Origin: Reclinomonas americana ATCC 50394 | Taxonomy: Eukaryota > Jakobida > Jakobea > Jakobida | NCBI GenBank assembly: GCA_048213135.1 | Contig: PS015009.1 | Coordinates: 62,001-126,000 of the forward strand | Length of the DNA: 64,000 bases | Direction of reading: 5' to 3' | Shown here: positions 1 through 8,613 of the stretch, piece by piece | Layout of the letters: every line of letters begins with the position of its first letter | Numbering within the stretch: the stretch's first letter is position 1 | Translations under genes and position numbers: made by a program | Notes under the pieces: model-generated | What the model was told of the DNA's origin: nothing | The model's input: only the letters and a program-made list of their open reading frames with translations | The model's database searches: none

Positions 1-1
1 C

Positions 2-688
2 AATGGTGCCAACAGCGCTGCTGTTTGTTATAATCTTACTGTGAACGCCACCACCGTTACCGGTTGCGCCAGCAGTTACGATGTGTCCACCAACGGTACC
101 ACTTCAGGAGCCGCTACCATTCCGTTCAATACCAATATCACGGGGCTCATCAGTCCGACAGCCGATGTCGACAATTACAAATTCGTGATCACCACAGGTG
201 GTACCATTACTGTTACACTGGGTACACTGCCTGCCGACTACGACCTCAAACTGCTCAACAGCGCGGGTACACAGGCAGGTATTTCGCAGAACGGAAGCAC
301 CACCAGTGAAACCATCAATTACACCGCAGCGGCGGGTACTTACTATGCACAGGTGTATGGTTATAACGGTGCCAACAGTGCCACCACTTGTTATACACTG
401 AAAGTACAATTGGGTACCGCAAGCATCACCGGTACGGAAATGGTGACTGCTGATAAGTTGTCGGTATCTCCCAATCCTGCATCAGGCTTCATCAACATTA
501 CCATACCCGGCAACATCAACGGACGCGGCAGTTTCCGCATCATGGATGCCAAAGGCAATGTGGTATTGCAGCAGGGTGTTACCGGCAAATTGCAGCGGGT
601 GGATGTATCGAAACTGCCCGCAGGCGTTTACCTGGTACAGGTGAACAACAACGGTTACAACAGCAGTACCCGTTTTGTAAAACAATAG
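2..688 (+). CDS. C-terminal part of a secreted T9SS cargo protein (PPC domain + type A sorting domain), truncated by window start
   Basis: The frame is open from base 2 and ends at the TAG at 686-688, so the 5' part lies outside the window. The visible 228 residues hold the end of one bacterial pre-peptidase C-terminal (PPC) domain, a complete second PPC domain (beta-sandwich with the DVDNYKF and DYDLKLLNSAG motifs) and, in the last ~80 residues, a T9SS type A sorting domain (KLSVSPNPASG start, LPAGVYLVQV near the end). Such domains direct export across the outer membrane by the type IX system and are then removed. The sequence is almost identical to the 3' end of the metalloprotease gene at 939-4217, so the missing part is probably a paralogous protease; that is inference. 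A terminator hairpin follows at 712-741. Confidence 0.9.
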   Translation, partial: NGANSAAVCYNLTVNATTVTGCASSYDVSTNGTTSGAATIPFNTNITGLISPTADVDNYKFVITTGGTITVTLGTLPADYDLKLLNSAGTQAGISQNGSTTSETINYTAAAGTYYAQVYGYNGANSATTCYTLKVQLGTASITGTEMVTADKLSVSPNPASGFINITIPGNINGRGSFRIMDAKGNVVLQQGVTGKLQRVDVSKLPAGVYLVQVNNNGYNSSTRFVKQ

Positions 689-711
689 CGATCAGCCAAC
701 CCTTAAACGAT

Positions 712-741
712 AAACATCCGCCTCCGGGCGGGTGTTTTTTT
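712..741 (+). terminator. Rho-independent terminator after the truncated T9SS gene
   Basis: A 9-bp stem (ACATCCGCC pairing with GGCGGGTGT, one G-U pair) with a 4-base loop is followed by a run of T. It lies 24 bases after the stop codon of the upstream gene. Confidence 0.85.
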
Positions 742-938
742 ATGCTGAAAATTAAAAGCTTGCACACCGTTTTGTTAACGAAAAAACTTCGGCAGGGATA
801 TTCACACGTAGGAACCCCCGCTAAACATACGCAGGCCGAAACCGTTATTCACAGCGGTTTTACAGAGTGCTTTTACGCTTGTGAAAATTGTTGCTAACGA
901 TTAATTTGTACAACTTTATTAACGCTTAAACTACCATT

Positions 939-3900
939 ATGAAAAGAATTACCGCTACTCTTTGTACGTTGTTTTTTTCCGTCATTGCTTTTTCACAAAA
1001 CTGGGAAAGAACAACAACCGCATCCATAACCGGTGTTACAGACCGCGTGGTCAAACCACAGCAGTTCAACCTCACCAGGCTGGATGTGCCTTCACTGCTC
1101 ACCGTACTCAACAGCAGCCCGCAGGAATTTTCTGACCGGGCAAGGACCAACCCGGTGATCATGCAACTGCCTATGCCAGACGGAAGCCTGAAACGATTCC
1201 GTATTACACAGTCATCTATTATGGAAAAAGGCCTGGCCGACCAGTTCCCCGAAATAAAAACCTATGCGGGTCAGGGCATTGACGATCCGTATGCCACCGT
1301 AAGAATGGATTACAATCCTTACTTCGGTTTCAGCGCACAGATATTGTCATCTTCCGGAACCATCTACGTTGATCCGTACAGCAGGGGCAATACCCAATTC
1401 TATCAAAGCTACTCCGCGAAGGATTACCGCAATACGGCTAAAGAAATGGCGCCCTTTGTGTGCCACTCCGATTTTGCAGCGCCCACCATCAACGATGCAG
1501 CAGGCCCCTGCCGGGGAACACAATTGTTCACCTACCGCCTGGCCGTGGCCTGTACCGGTGAATATGCGGTTGCTGCGACTGGTCTTTCTTCACCGACTGT
1601 CGCTCAAACGCTGGCCAAGATCGTAACGACCGTTAACCGGGTAACCGGCATTTATGAAAATGAAGTAGCTGTAAGACTGTTACTGATATCGAATGAAAGC
1701 GCCATTATTTTTACCAATGCAAGCACCGATCCTTTCAATGGTAATAACGACGCCAATACACTGATCGACGAAAGTCAGTCCGTGATCACCACCAATATCG
1801 GCTCTGCCAATTTTGATGTTGGACACACCTTCAGCACAGGCGGCGGCGGACTGGCCGGCCTGGGCGTGGTTTGTGTAAGCGGACAAAAAGCCAGCGGCAT
1901 TACCGGCAGCGCCAATCCCGTAGGTGACGCGTATGATGTGGATTACGTAGCACACGAACTCGGTCACCAGTTTGGCGGTAACCACACGTTCAACAGCGTT
2001 ACCGGCAGCTGCGGAGGCGGCAACAGGAATGCAGGAACCGCCTATGAAGTGGGCAGCGGCACTACCATTATGGCCTACGCCGGTATTTGCGGTACAGACA
2101 ATATCCAACCCAACAGTGATCCTTTCTTTCACAGTGTGAGTTATGATGAGATCAGTAACTACATCACCACCGGCAGCGGCAATGGTTGCAAAGGCACCAT
2201 CGCCACCGGCAATACACTGCCGCAGATAACCGCCATGAATAACAATGGCGCCAACATTCCGCTGAACACACCATTCACACTCAGCGCTACCGCAACAGAC
2301 GCCAATGGCGACGCCCTTACCTATTGCTGGGAAGAATGGGACCTGGGCACCAGTGGCGCCTGGAACAATGGCGCTTCCAGCACAACAGCACCGCTTTTCA
2401 AATCACGTGTACCCGTTACCAGCGGCAGCCGCACATTCCCCGACATGGCCGTAATACTCGCCGGTTATCCTGCAAGTCCTGCTGCCACCATGGGCGGACT
2501 GAAAGGCGAGACCTTACCCGGCGTGGCCAGGGCCATCAAGTTCAGGCTAACGGTGAGGGATAACCGCTCAGGCGGCGGCGGCGTAGTTACCGGTGGCAGT
2601 GGCTGCCAGACCGGCTTCACTACCGGCTTCCAGGTGAATACCATTACCGGCACAGGGCCCTTTGCCGTTACTTCTCCCAATACCGCCGTATCCTGGGCTG
2701 GAGGTTCTTCACAAACCATTACCTGGAACGTGGCCGGATCAAGCGGCTCACCCATCAGTTGTGCCAATGTGAAAATATCATTGTCAACCGATGGCGGCCT
2801 TACCTATCCAACAATACTCACCGCCAGTACAGCCAATGATGGTACCGAAGCACTTACCATACCCAATACACCTTCCACGCAGGCAAGGGTAAAAATTGAA
2901 GCAGTAGGCAATATCTTCTTTGATATTTCCAATGTCAACTTTACCATCACTGCAGGATCGGGTTGTACAGCGCCTTCCGGCCTCAGTTCATCCGCTGTTA
3001 CCACCACCAGCGCTACCGTAAGCTGGACAGCCGTAAGCGGCGCCGTAAGCTATGATGTGGATTATAAAACCAACGCTTCCGGCACCTGGACCAATGCGGC
3101 TACAGGCACCACTTCTACCTCCGTTAATTTAAGCGGTCTCAGCAGCGGTACCTTATACGACTGGAGAGTAAGGACCAATTGTTCCGGAAGCAGCAGCAGT
3201 TATTCATCCGCTCAATTCACTACCACAACATCCGGCGGTTGCAGCACTGCTTATGAGCCTAATGAAACACAGGCTGCGGCGGCAGCCATCGCTACCAATA
3301 CGGCTATTTCCGCAGCCATCAGTCCAAGCGGTGATGTGGATTACTATTCTGTGAATGTAACCGCCACCAGCAACTTTAACATCACGCTCACCAACCTTCC
3401 CGGCGATTACGACCTGTACTTCTATAACAGTGCAGGCACGCAGATAGGAAGTTCAGAAGCAGGCGGTACTACCAGCGAAACCATCACACTCAGCAACCAG
3501 GCTGCCGGTACATATTACGTTCGTGTGATCGGTTACAACGGTGCCAACAGCGCTGCTGTTTGTTATAATCTTACTGTGAACGCCACCACCGTTACCGGTT
3601 GCGCCAGCAGTTACGATGTGTCCACCAACGGTACCACTTCAGGAGCCGCTACCATTCCGTTCAATACCAATATCACGGGGCTCATCAGTCCGACAGCCGA
3701 TGTCGACAATTACAAATTCGTGATCACCACAGGTGGTACCATCACCGTTACGCTGGGTACACTGCCTGCCGACTACGACCTCAAACTGCTCAACAGCGCG
3801 GGCACACAGGTAGGTATTTCGCAGAACGGAAGTACCACCAGTGAAACCATCAATTACACCGCGGCTGCAGGTACTTACTATGCACAGGTATATGGATACA

Positions 3901-4217
3901 ATGGTGCTAATAACGCTACTACCTGCTATACCCTGAAAGTACAACTGGGTACCGCATCAAGGCCCGAGATGGTGACTGCCGATAAGTTGTCGGTATCTCC
4001 CAATCCTGCATCAGGCTTCATCAACATTACCATACCCGGCGACATCAACGGACGCGGCAGTTTCCGCATCATGGATGCCAAAGGCAATGTGGTATTGCAG
4101 CAGGGTGTTACCGGCAAATTGCAGCGGGTAGACGTATCTAAACTGCCCGCAGGCGTTTACCTGGTACAGGTGAACAACAACGGTTACAACAGCAGTACCC
4201 GTTTCGTGAAACAATAA
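939..4217 (+). CDS. Secreted zinc metalloprotease (reprolysin/M12B-like) with fibronectin III, two PPC domains and T9SS type A sorting domain
   Basis: A 1092-residue exported protease. Residues 1-20 form a signal peptide (hydrophobic stretch ending ISV-type SQN). A propeptide-like region follows to about residue 180. The catalytic domain carries the extended zinc motif HELGHQFGGNH (H339, E340, H343, H349) and a met-turn (TIMAYAGIC, M378), the pattern of metzincins of the reprolysin type. A fibronectin III domain lies at about 674-767, PPC domains at about 768-884 and 886-1005, and a T9SS type A sorting domain in the last ~80 residues. It is therefore predicted to be secreted and to digest extracellular protein; the substrate is unknown. 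The last ~680 bases duplicate the end of the gene at 2-688. The upstream gap (742-938) holds no exact TAnnTTTG promoter. Confidence 0.93.
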   Translation: MKRITATLCTLFFSVIAFSQNWERTTTASITGVTDRVVKPQQFNLTRLDVPSLLTVLNSSPQEFSDRARTNPVIMQLPMPDGSLKRFRITQSSIMEKGLADQFPEIKTYAGQGIDDPYATVRMDYNPYFGFSAQILSSSGTIYVDPYSRGNTQFYQSYSAKDYRNTAKEMAPFVCHSDFAAPTINDAAGPCRGTQLFTYRLAVACTGEYAVAATGLSSPTVAQTLAKIVTTVNRVTGIYENEVAVRLLLISNESAIIFTNASTDPFNGNNDANTLIDESQSVITTNIGSANFDVGHTFSTGGGGLAGLGVVCVSGQKASGITGSANPVGDAYDVDYVAHELGHQFGGNHTFNSVTGSCGGGNRNAGTAYEVGSGTTIMAYAGICGTDNIQPNSDPFFHSVSYDEISNYITTGSGNGCKGTIATGNTLPQITAMNNNGANIPLNTPFTLSATATDANGDALTYCWEEWDLGTSGAWNNGASSTTAPLFKSRVPVTSGSRTFPDMAVILAGYPASPAATMGGLKGETLPGVARAIKFRLTVRDNRSGGGGVVTGGSGCQTGFTTGFQVNTITGTGPFAVTSPNTAVSWAGGSSQTITWNVAGSSGSPISCANVKISLSTDGGLTYPTILTASTANDGTEALTIPNTPSTQARVKIEAVGNIFFDISNVNFTITAGSGCTAPSGLSSSAVTTTSATVSWTAVSGAVSYDVDYKTNASGTWTNAATGTTSTSVNLSGLSSGTLYDWRVRTNCSGSSSSYSSAQFTTTTSGGCSTAYEPNETQAAAAAIATNTAISAAISPSGDVDYYSVNVTATSNFNITLTNLPGDYDLYFYNSAGTQIGSSEAGGTTSETITLSNQAAGTYYVRVIGYNGANSAAVCYNLTVNATTVTGCASSYDVSTNGTTSGAATIPFNTNITGLISPTADVDNYKFVITTGGTITVTLGTLPADYDLKLLNSAGTQVGISQNGSTTSETINYTAAAGTYYAQVYGYNGANNATTCYTLKVQLGTASRPEMVTADKLSVSPNPASGFINITIPGDINGRGSFRIMDAKGNVVLQQGVTGKLQRVDVSKLPAGVYLVQVNNNGYNSSTRFVKQ

Positions 4218-4608
4218 CACAGCCAGAAACCTACCCATAAAAAAAACTCCACCGCTCGTGGTAGTTTAGTTTAGTTAGTATAGTAGTAGTAGTAGTAGTA
4301 AGTTAAGTTAAATAACTAACTAATATAATAAATAACTTACTTACGTNNNNNNNNNNNNNNNNNNNNACGTAACGTAACGTACGTACGTACGTTAACGTAA
4401 CGTAACTAACAACAACAACAACCTAACCGTAAACCTAAACCGTAAACCTAAACTAAACGTAACGTACGTCGTGTAGAAGTTTTTTTATGATAATGACTTG
4501 ATGTAAATGTTAAAATATAACCATATGAAAATAATCCTTGTACTTCAGTGGGGCCTGCACCACTTATAAAAATCGCTCACATTTGCTTATCTGCATATTT
4601 GCACATTT
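4218..4608. other. 391-bp gene-free gap: broken terminator, flow-order sequencing artefact and 20-N scaffold gap
   Basis: After the protease stop codon there is the left arm of a hairpin (4238-4260, CATAAAAAAAACTCC). From 4261 to about 4475 the sequence is low complexity and each base follows the cyclic order T-A-C-G with skipped steps (TAG TTTAG, then TAAC, TTACG, TAACG, TACG, AACC, TAAACC), interrupted by N at 4347-4366. From 4476 the text reads GAAGTTTTTTTATG, close to the complement of the left hairpin arm, and normal sequence resumes. The remainder up to 4608 has short ATATTTGC-like repeats (4578-4620). I see no gene here. Confidence 0.85.
4347..4366. other. Scaffold gap (20 N)
   Basis: Exactly twenty undetermined bases. 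They sit inside the flow-order artefact, so the true gap boundaries are probably near 4260 and 4476, not at the N run. Confidence 0.97.
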
Positions 4609-5175
4609 TCATATTTCTTTCGCACAGTGCCTGCACCTCGGTTCATAAATATCCTTTTCGCCCAGCAGCACCTGTCCTTCCTGCTGGGTTTTACGGTAAG
4701 ATACATTGGCGATATTACCGCAACGGACACAGATAGCATGCAGCTTGGTAATATAATCGGCCTTGGCCAGCAGGTTGGGCATCTGCCCGAAGGGCTTGCC
4801 CAGGTAATCCATATCCAGCCCCGCTACAATAACACGTATCCCCCTGATTGCCAGTTGCTCACACACATCGCCGATCTCAGCATCAAAAAACTGCGCTTCA
4901 TCGATCCCAACCACATCCACATCCTGCGCCAGCAGTAAAATAGATTGCGAACTGTCTACCGGGGTGGAATGAATGGCGTTGGTATCGTGACTTACGATTT
5001 TGGTTTCGTCGTACCGCACATCAATGGCGGGTTTGAATATCTCCACTTTCAGGTTGGCGATCTTCACTCTTTTCAAACGGCGTATCAGCTCCTCTGTTTT
5101 GCCACTGAACATGCTCCCGCAGATCACTTCAATCCAGCCCCTTCTTTCGCCTTTCAGGTTGGGTTCTATAAACAT
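4609..5175 (-). CDS. tdk: Thymidine kinase
   Basis: 188 residues, the usual length for type II (TK1-like) thymidine kinases, which phosphorylate thymidine to dTMP in the salvage pathway. The P-loop [12 protein letters not shown] is at residues 19-30, the DEAQFFD lid/catalytic segment near residues 93-99, and the C-terminal zinc ribbon is visible as CVRCG and CRHC. The minus-strand gene is divergent from the hypothetical gene at 5269. A second nucleoside kinase is encoded at 38262-38897. Confidence 0.95.
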   Translation of the reverse strand: MFIEPNLKGERRGWIEVICGSMFSGKTEELIRRLKRVKIANLKVEIFKPAIDVRYDETKIVSHDTNAIHSTPVDSSQSILLLAQDVDVVGIDEAQFFDAEIGDVCEQLAIRGIRVIVAGLDMDYLGKPFGQMPNLLAKADYITKLHAICVRCGNIANVSYRKTQQEGQVLLGEKDIYEPRCRHCAKEI

Positions 5176-5268
5176 TTAAGTATTTTTTTTTAAAAATCCC
5201 TTGTAACTTAGAGATGTATTTCATCATCTCTCCTGAGTTCAAGCAGGGCATCAAAAATATACTTTATC

Positions 5269-6033
5269 ATGGAAAGAGTGGAAACACTCCTGAAAAAATT
5301 ACAGGATCAGTTTGAGCAAAAAGCTCATCCTCACCAGCTTCTCCTGACTGTACAGATGCTTCAGGCCGAGTTACTGCACCTGCAGGGCTCGGGCCAGGGA
5401 TTTGGGGCGGTTGCCGTTACCGTCGATACCCACCGTACGGCCGTAAATGGCGCTCCGCCTGCTGCTGCCGCTGTTGCCCCACCTCCTCCTGTTGCTGAAA
5501 AAAGAGAAGAAGAAAAGATTGTTGAAGTATTACAGGTAGATGAGGCTGAAATAGACGCCGAACTGGAAGAGATCAAACGCAATGCCGAGGCCCTGCAGAA
5601 GATCAGCCACCAAAATAAACCCCATATCGTTTTTGAACCGGAAGAAGAGATACCCACACTTACCCAGCAGAACTCCTATCCCAGGAATGAAGTAAAGAAA
5701 GAGATCAATGAAACCGTGAACAGCAGCAACGGCGCTTCTCTCAATGAAAAACTGAAACAGTCGAAAATAGACCTGGGTGATACCCTGACAGAAACGCCCA
5801 TCCGTGATCTTAAAAAAGCCATCGGCGTTAACGACCGGTTCCTTTTCATCAATGAGCTTTTCCGTGGCGACGAAGCCGCTTATGAAAGAAGCATCAAAAC
5901 CATTAACGGTTTTTCCATTTTACCCGAAGCCGAATACTGGATACAAAGAGAGCTGAAAGTGAAGAATGGCTGGAATGACAGTAATCCCGTTGTACGCCAG
6001 TTTGATCAGCTCGTTAAAAGACGGTTTGCCTGA
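5269..6033 (+). CDS. Conserved Bacteroidota hypothetical protein, coiled-coil N-terminus
   Basis: 254 residues with no signal peptide or membrane segment. Residues 1-35 form a probable coiled coil (ERVETLLKKLQDQFEQKA). A Pro/Ala-rich linker (about 60-80) and an acidic Glu-rich helix (about 80-110) follow. The last ~75 residues form a compact, more conserved-looking block (DLKKAIGVNDRFLFINELF) ending in a helical ELKVKNGW motif; I recall similar tails in unnamed Bacteroidota proteins, but know of no function. The gene overlaps the end of the Kdo transferase gene on the other strand by 28 bp. Confidence 0.8.
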   Translation: MERVETLLKKLQDQFEQKAHPHQLLLTVQMLQAELLHLQGSGQGFGAVAVTVDTHRTAVNGAPPAAAAVAPPPPVAEKREEEKIVEVLQVDEAEIDAELEEIKRNAEALQKISHQNKPHIVFEPEEEIPTLTQQNSYPRNEVKKEINETVNSSNGASLNEKLKQSKIDLGDTLTETPIRDLKKAIGVNDRFLFINELFRGDEAAYERSIKTINGFSILPEAEYWIQRELKVKNGWNDSNPVVRQFDQLVKRRFA

Positions 6034-7259
6034 ATATAATCCATAATAGCCGCCGACGCCCCTGCTCCCTGCCGGACAAAATTTCCTGAAGCCTCCCCCG
6101 CTTTCCTCAGTTGTTCCGCATCTCCGAACAATTGCTGCAATACCGCCTCCAGCTTCAACGGCCCTGTGGCCACCAGCCCGCCACCCGATGCCACCAAACC
6201 TACTGCCTCATCATATTTTTCATATACCGGACCGAATACAACCGGTTTGCCATACACCGCGGCCTCCAGCACATTGTGTATACCATCGGCACCAAACCCG
6301 CCACCAACAAAGGTTACCGTAGCATATCGGTATAACCTCGACAACATCCCGATATTATCGATTACCAGTACATGTCCGCCGGACGCGGCACCACTGGCCA
6401 GTGAAGAATACAACACCGTGCCGGGAAACTCCTTTTGGATACTCTCCAGCCGGTCGGCCGATATTTCATGCGGGGCGATGATGAACTGTACTTCGGGATG
6501 CACTTTCACATAATGCAGCAGTTCCACTTCATCTTCATCCCAGGTACTGCCCGCCACCAATACCGGTGCTGTGCCACAGAAGTCGCTGATATGCGGTATA
6601 TCCTCCCCACGCGACGCGATCTCCAGCACCCGATCGAAACGGGTATCACCAGCCTGGCTCACCTGCTCGCGGAAACCGATGCCTGCCAGCAATTCCCTGG
6701 ACTCCTCATTCTGTATAAAAACAAAGGAAAAACAGGACAACATTTTCTTCCAGATAGAACCGTACCAGGCAAAGAAAGGCTGGCTTTTACGGAAGATTCC
6801 TGATACCAGCAGAACCGGAATCTTGCGCTTTTTCAATTCCAACAGGTAATAGAACCAGTATTCATACTTTACCCAGAGTACCAGGGTAGGATTGACTGTA
6901 TCTACAAATCGACGGGCGTTGAAGGGGGAATCCATGGGGAGGTAGCAGATATGGTCAGCGCCGGGGTAGTCCTTCATCACCTCGTATCCCGAAGGGGAAA
7001 AAAAACTCAGCACGATGAAGGCGGAAGGATAGCGTTTTTTCAGTTCTTCCAGCAGCGGGCGCCCCTGCTCAAACTCCCCCAGGCTGGCGCAATGCATCCA
7101 TATCCGCTGACCCGGAGCCCCCTGCATGGCTTTTTCAAGCCTGGGAAACACATCTTTCCTGCCCGACAACCATTTGCGTGCCTTGGGATTGGCGACAGAC
7201 ACCACCCTTATGCCGGCGGAATACAAAAGAAGAAAAAGATTGTAAAATAACTGTCCCAC
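6006..7259 (-). CDS. waaA: 3-deoxy-D-manno-octulosonic acid (Kdo) transferase
   Basis: About 417 residues. The enzyme transfers Kdo from CMP-Kdo to lipid IV-A at the inner face of the cytoplasmic membrane, an early step of lipopolysaccharide assembly. Visible features are an N-terminal membrane anchor (LFYNLFLLLYSAG), the MHCASLGEFEQG segment of the acceptor domain, the VLWVKYEYW segment, and the C-terminal nucleotide-binding part with FVGGGFGADGIHNVLEAA. A longer frame starts with TTG at 7277, but that TTG lies inside a TACTTTTG promoter element (7282-7275), so GTG at 7259 is the better start. It converges with the gene at 5269-6033. Confidence 0.93.
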   Translation of the reverse strand: MGQLFYNLFLLLYSAGIRVVSVANPKARKWLSGRKDVFPRLEKAMQGAPGQRIWMHCASLGEFEQGRPLLEELKKRYPSAFIVLSFFSPSGYEVMKDYPGADHICYLPMDSPFNARRFVDTVNPTLVLWVKYEYWFYYLLELKKRKIPVLLVSGIFRKSQPFFAWYGSIWKKMLSCFSFVFIQNEESRELLAGIGFREQVSQAGDTRFDRVLEIASRGEDIPHISDFCGTAPVLVAGSTWDEDEVELLHYVKVHPEVQFIIAPHEISADRLESIQKEFPGTVLYSSLASGAASGGHVLVIDNIGMLSRLYRYATVTFVGGGFGADGIHNVLEAAVYGKPVVFGPVYEKYDEAVGLVASGGGLVATGPLKLEAVLQQLFGDAEQLRKAGEASGNFVRQGAGASAAIMDYIQANRLLTS

Positions 7260-7274
7260 AGGTGAAAGTTTGCT

Positions 7275-7282
7275 CAAAAGTA
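7275..7282 (-). promoter_or_regulatory. Promoter -7 element (TACTTTTG) for waaA
   Basis: Exact match to the Bacteroidota -7 consensus TAnnTTTG on the minus strand, 16 bases before the proposed GTG start. It overlaps the alternative TTG start and decides against it. No clear -33 TTTG was seen. Confidence 0.5.
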
Positions 7283-7424
7283 AGGAATGTAGAAATAGGC
7301 GGGCGAAGGAGGGTCATGCACCGTATTCCTGCCGGGAACGGCCCCTTGTTAATGCCCGTCAGCCGTCGTTTATCAATTGAACTTTTCCCTGTTCTCCGGC
7401 CCGTTTTCTCCATTTCTTTTTGAC

Positions 7425-7432
7425 TATCTTTG
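7425..7432 (+). promoter_or_regulatory. Promoter -7 element (TATCTTTG) of the nucleotide-sugar operon
   Basis: Exact TAnnTTTG match, 19 bases before the ATG at 7452. It lies inside the longer open frame that begins at 7377, so the start at 7452 is preferred. Confidence 0.6.
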
Positions 7433-7451
7433 CGACGCTAAAAAGAAAGCT

Positions 7452-8582
7452 ATGAGACCATTACAAATGGTAGATACCAGGTCGCAATACCTGAAGATAA
7501 AATCAGAAGTAGATGCCGCGGTGATCGCGGTAATGGAAAGCTCCATGTTCATCGGTGGTAAAGTGGTCAATGACTTTGCCGAACACCTGGCAACCTACCA
7601 CGGCAGTAAGCATTGCATTCCCTGCGCCAATGGTACCGATGCCCTGCAGATTGCCATGATGGCACTGGGGCTGGAACCCGGTGATGAAGTGATCACTCCT
7701 TCTTTTACATATATCGCAACAGTGGAAGTGGCCGCCCTCCTGCGGATCAAACCCATATTCGTGGAAGTGGACCGCCATACTTTTTGTATAGATCCTGCCG
7801 CGATTGAAAAAGCCATCACCCCAAAAACAAAGGCCATTGTACCGGTACACCTGTACGGACAGGCGGCGGATATGGAAAAGATCATGGACATTGCCAAAAG
7901 GCATAACCTGTACGTGATCGAGGACAATGCCCAGGCTATTGGCTGTGACTATACGTTCAGCGACGGTACCGTAAAGAAAACAGGGAACATAGGCCATATT
8001 GGTTGCACCTCCTTTTACCCTTCAAAAAACCTGGGTGCTTTTGGTGATGGCGGCGCCATTTTTACCAATGATGATACCCTGGCGGCGCAATTACGGATGA
8101 TCGCTTCACACGGACAGAGCAAACGCTACTATCATGATGTGGTGGGCTGTAACTCCAGGCTGGATGCCATGCAGGCCGCCATTCTGGACATTAAACTGAA
8201 ACACCTCGACGAATACATCGATGCCCGCCGCAAGGCCGCTGATTTTTATGATAAGGCCTTTTCATATAATAAAAAGATCAATACGCCGTTTAGAGACGGC
8301 AACAATAAACATGTTTTTCACCAGTACACACTGGTGCTTGACGGAGTGGACAGGGATGGCCTGAACCAGTTCCTGGCCGAAAAAGGCGTTCCCTCCATGA
8401 TCTATTATCCCGTACCCGCCCACAAACAGAAAATGTTCGACGCCTTTGGCGGAAGCGCTTATGAGCTGCCGGTTACAGACTGGCTTACTGAAAGAGTGAT
8501 ATCGCTCCCGATACATACGGAACTGGACGAAGAACAACTGCAATTTATTGCAGACCATGTGCTGGAATATGTAAACCGCTGA
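7452..8582 (+). CDS. DegT/DnrJ/EryC1/StrS family sugar aminotransferase
   Basis: 376 residues. PLP-dependent enzymes of this family transaminate keto-sugar nucleotides. Visible: CIPCANGTDALQIAMMALGL (PLP phosphate contact), GDEVITPSFTYIATVEV, VPVHLYGQAADM, VIEDNAQAIG and the PLP-lysine motif TSFYPSKNLGAFGDGGA. The first gene of a seven-gene run, it may be the aminotransferase that acts on a 3-keto-uronate (WbpE-like) because a UDP-HexNAc dehydrogenase lies downstream; this is inference and the exact sugar cannot be read from sequence. Start chosen at 7452 because a TATCTTTG promoter lies at 7425-7432. Confidence 0.9.
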   Translation: MRPLQMVDTRSQYLKIKSEVDAAVIAVMESSMFIGGKVVNDFAEHLATYHGSKHCIPCANGTDALQIAMMALGLEPGDEVITPSFTYIATVEVAALLRIKPIFVEVDRHTFCIDPAAIEKAITPKTKAIVPVHLYGQAADMEKIMDIAKRHNLYVIEDNAQAIGCDYTFSDGTVKKTGNIGHIGCTSFYPSKNLGAFGDGGAIFTNDDTLAAQLRMIASHGQSKRYYHDVVGCNSRLDAMQAAILDIKLKHLDEYIDARRKAADFYDKAFSYNKKINTPFRDGNNKHVFHQYTLVLDGVDRDGLNQFLAEKGVPSMIYYPVPAHKQKMFDAFGGSAYELPVTDWLTERVISLPIHTELDEEQLQFIADHVLEYVNR

Positions 8583-8613
8583 TACTGATTTAGAACTTTA
8601 ACCCTTAATAATT

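Noticed and set aside
4261-4475. Microsatellite or telomere-like simple repeats (TAAACC, AACC)
   Set aside because: The pattern follows the T-A-C-G flow order on both sides of an N gap and is better explained as sequencing noise.
7260-7277. TTG at 7277 as the start of waaA
   Set aside because: It lies inside a TACTTTTG promoter element; GTG at 7259 is compatible with transcription from that promoter.
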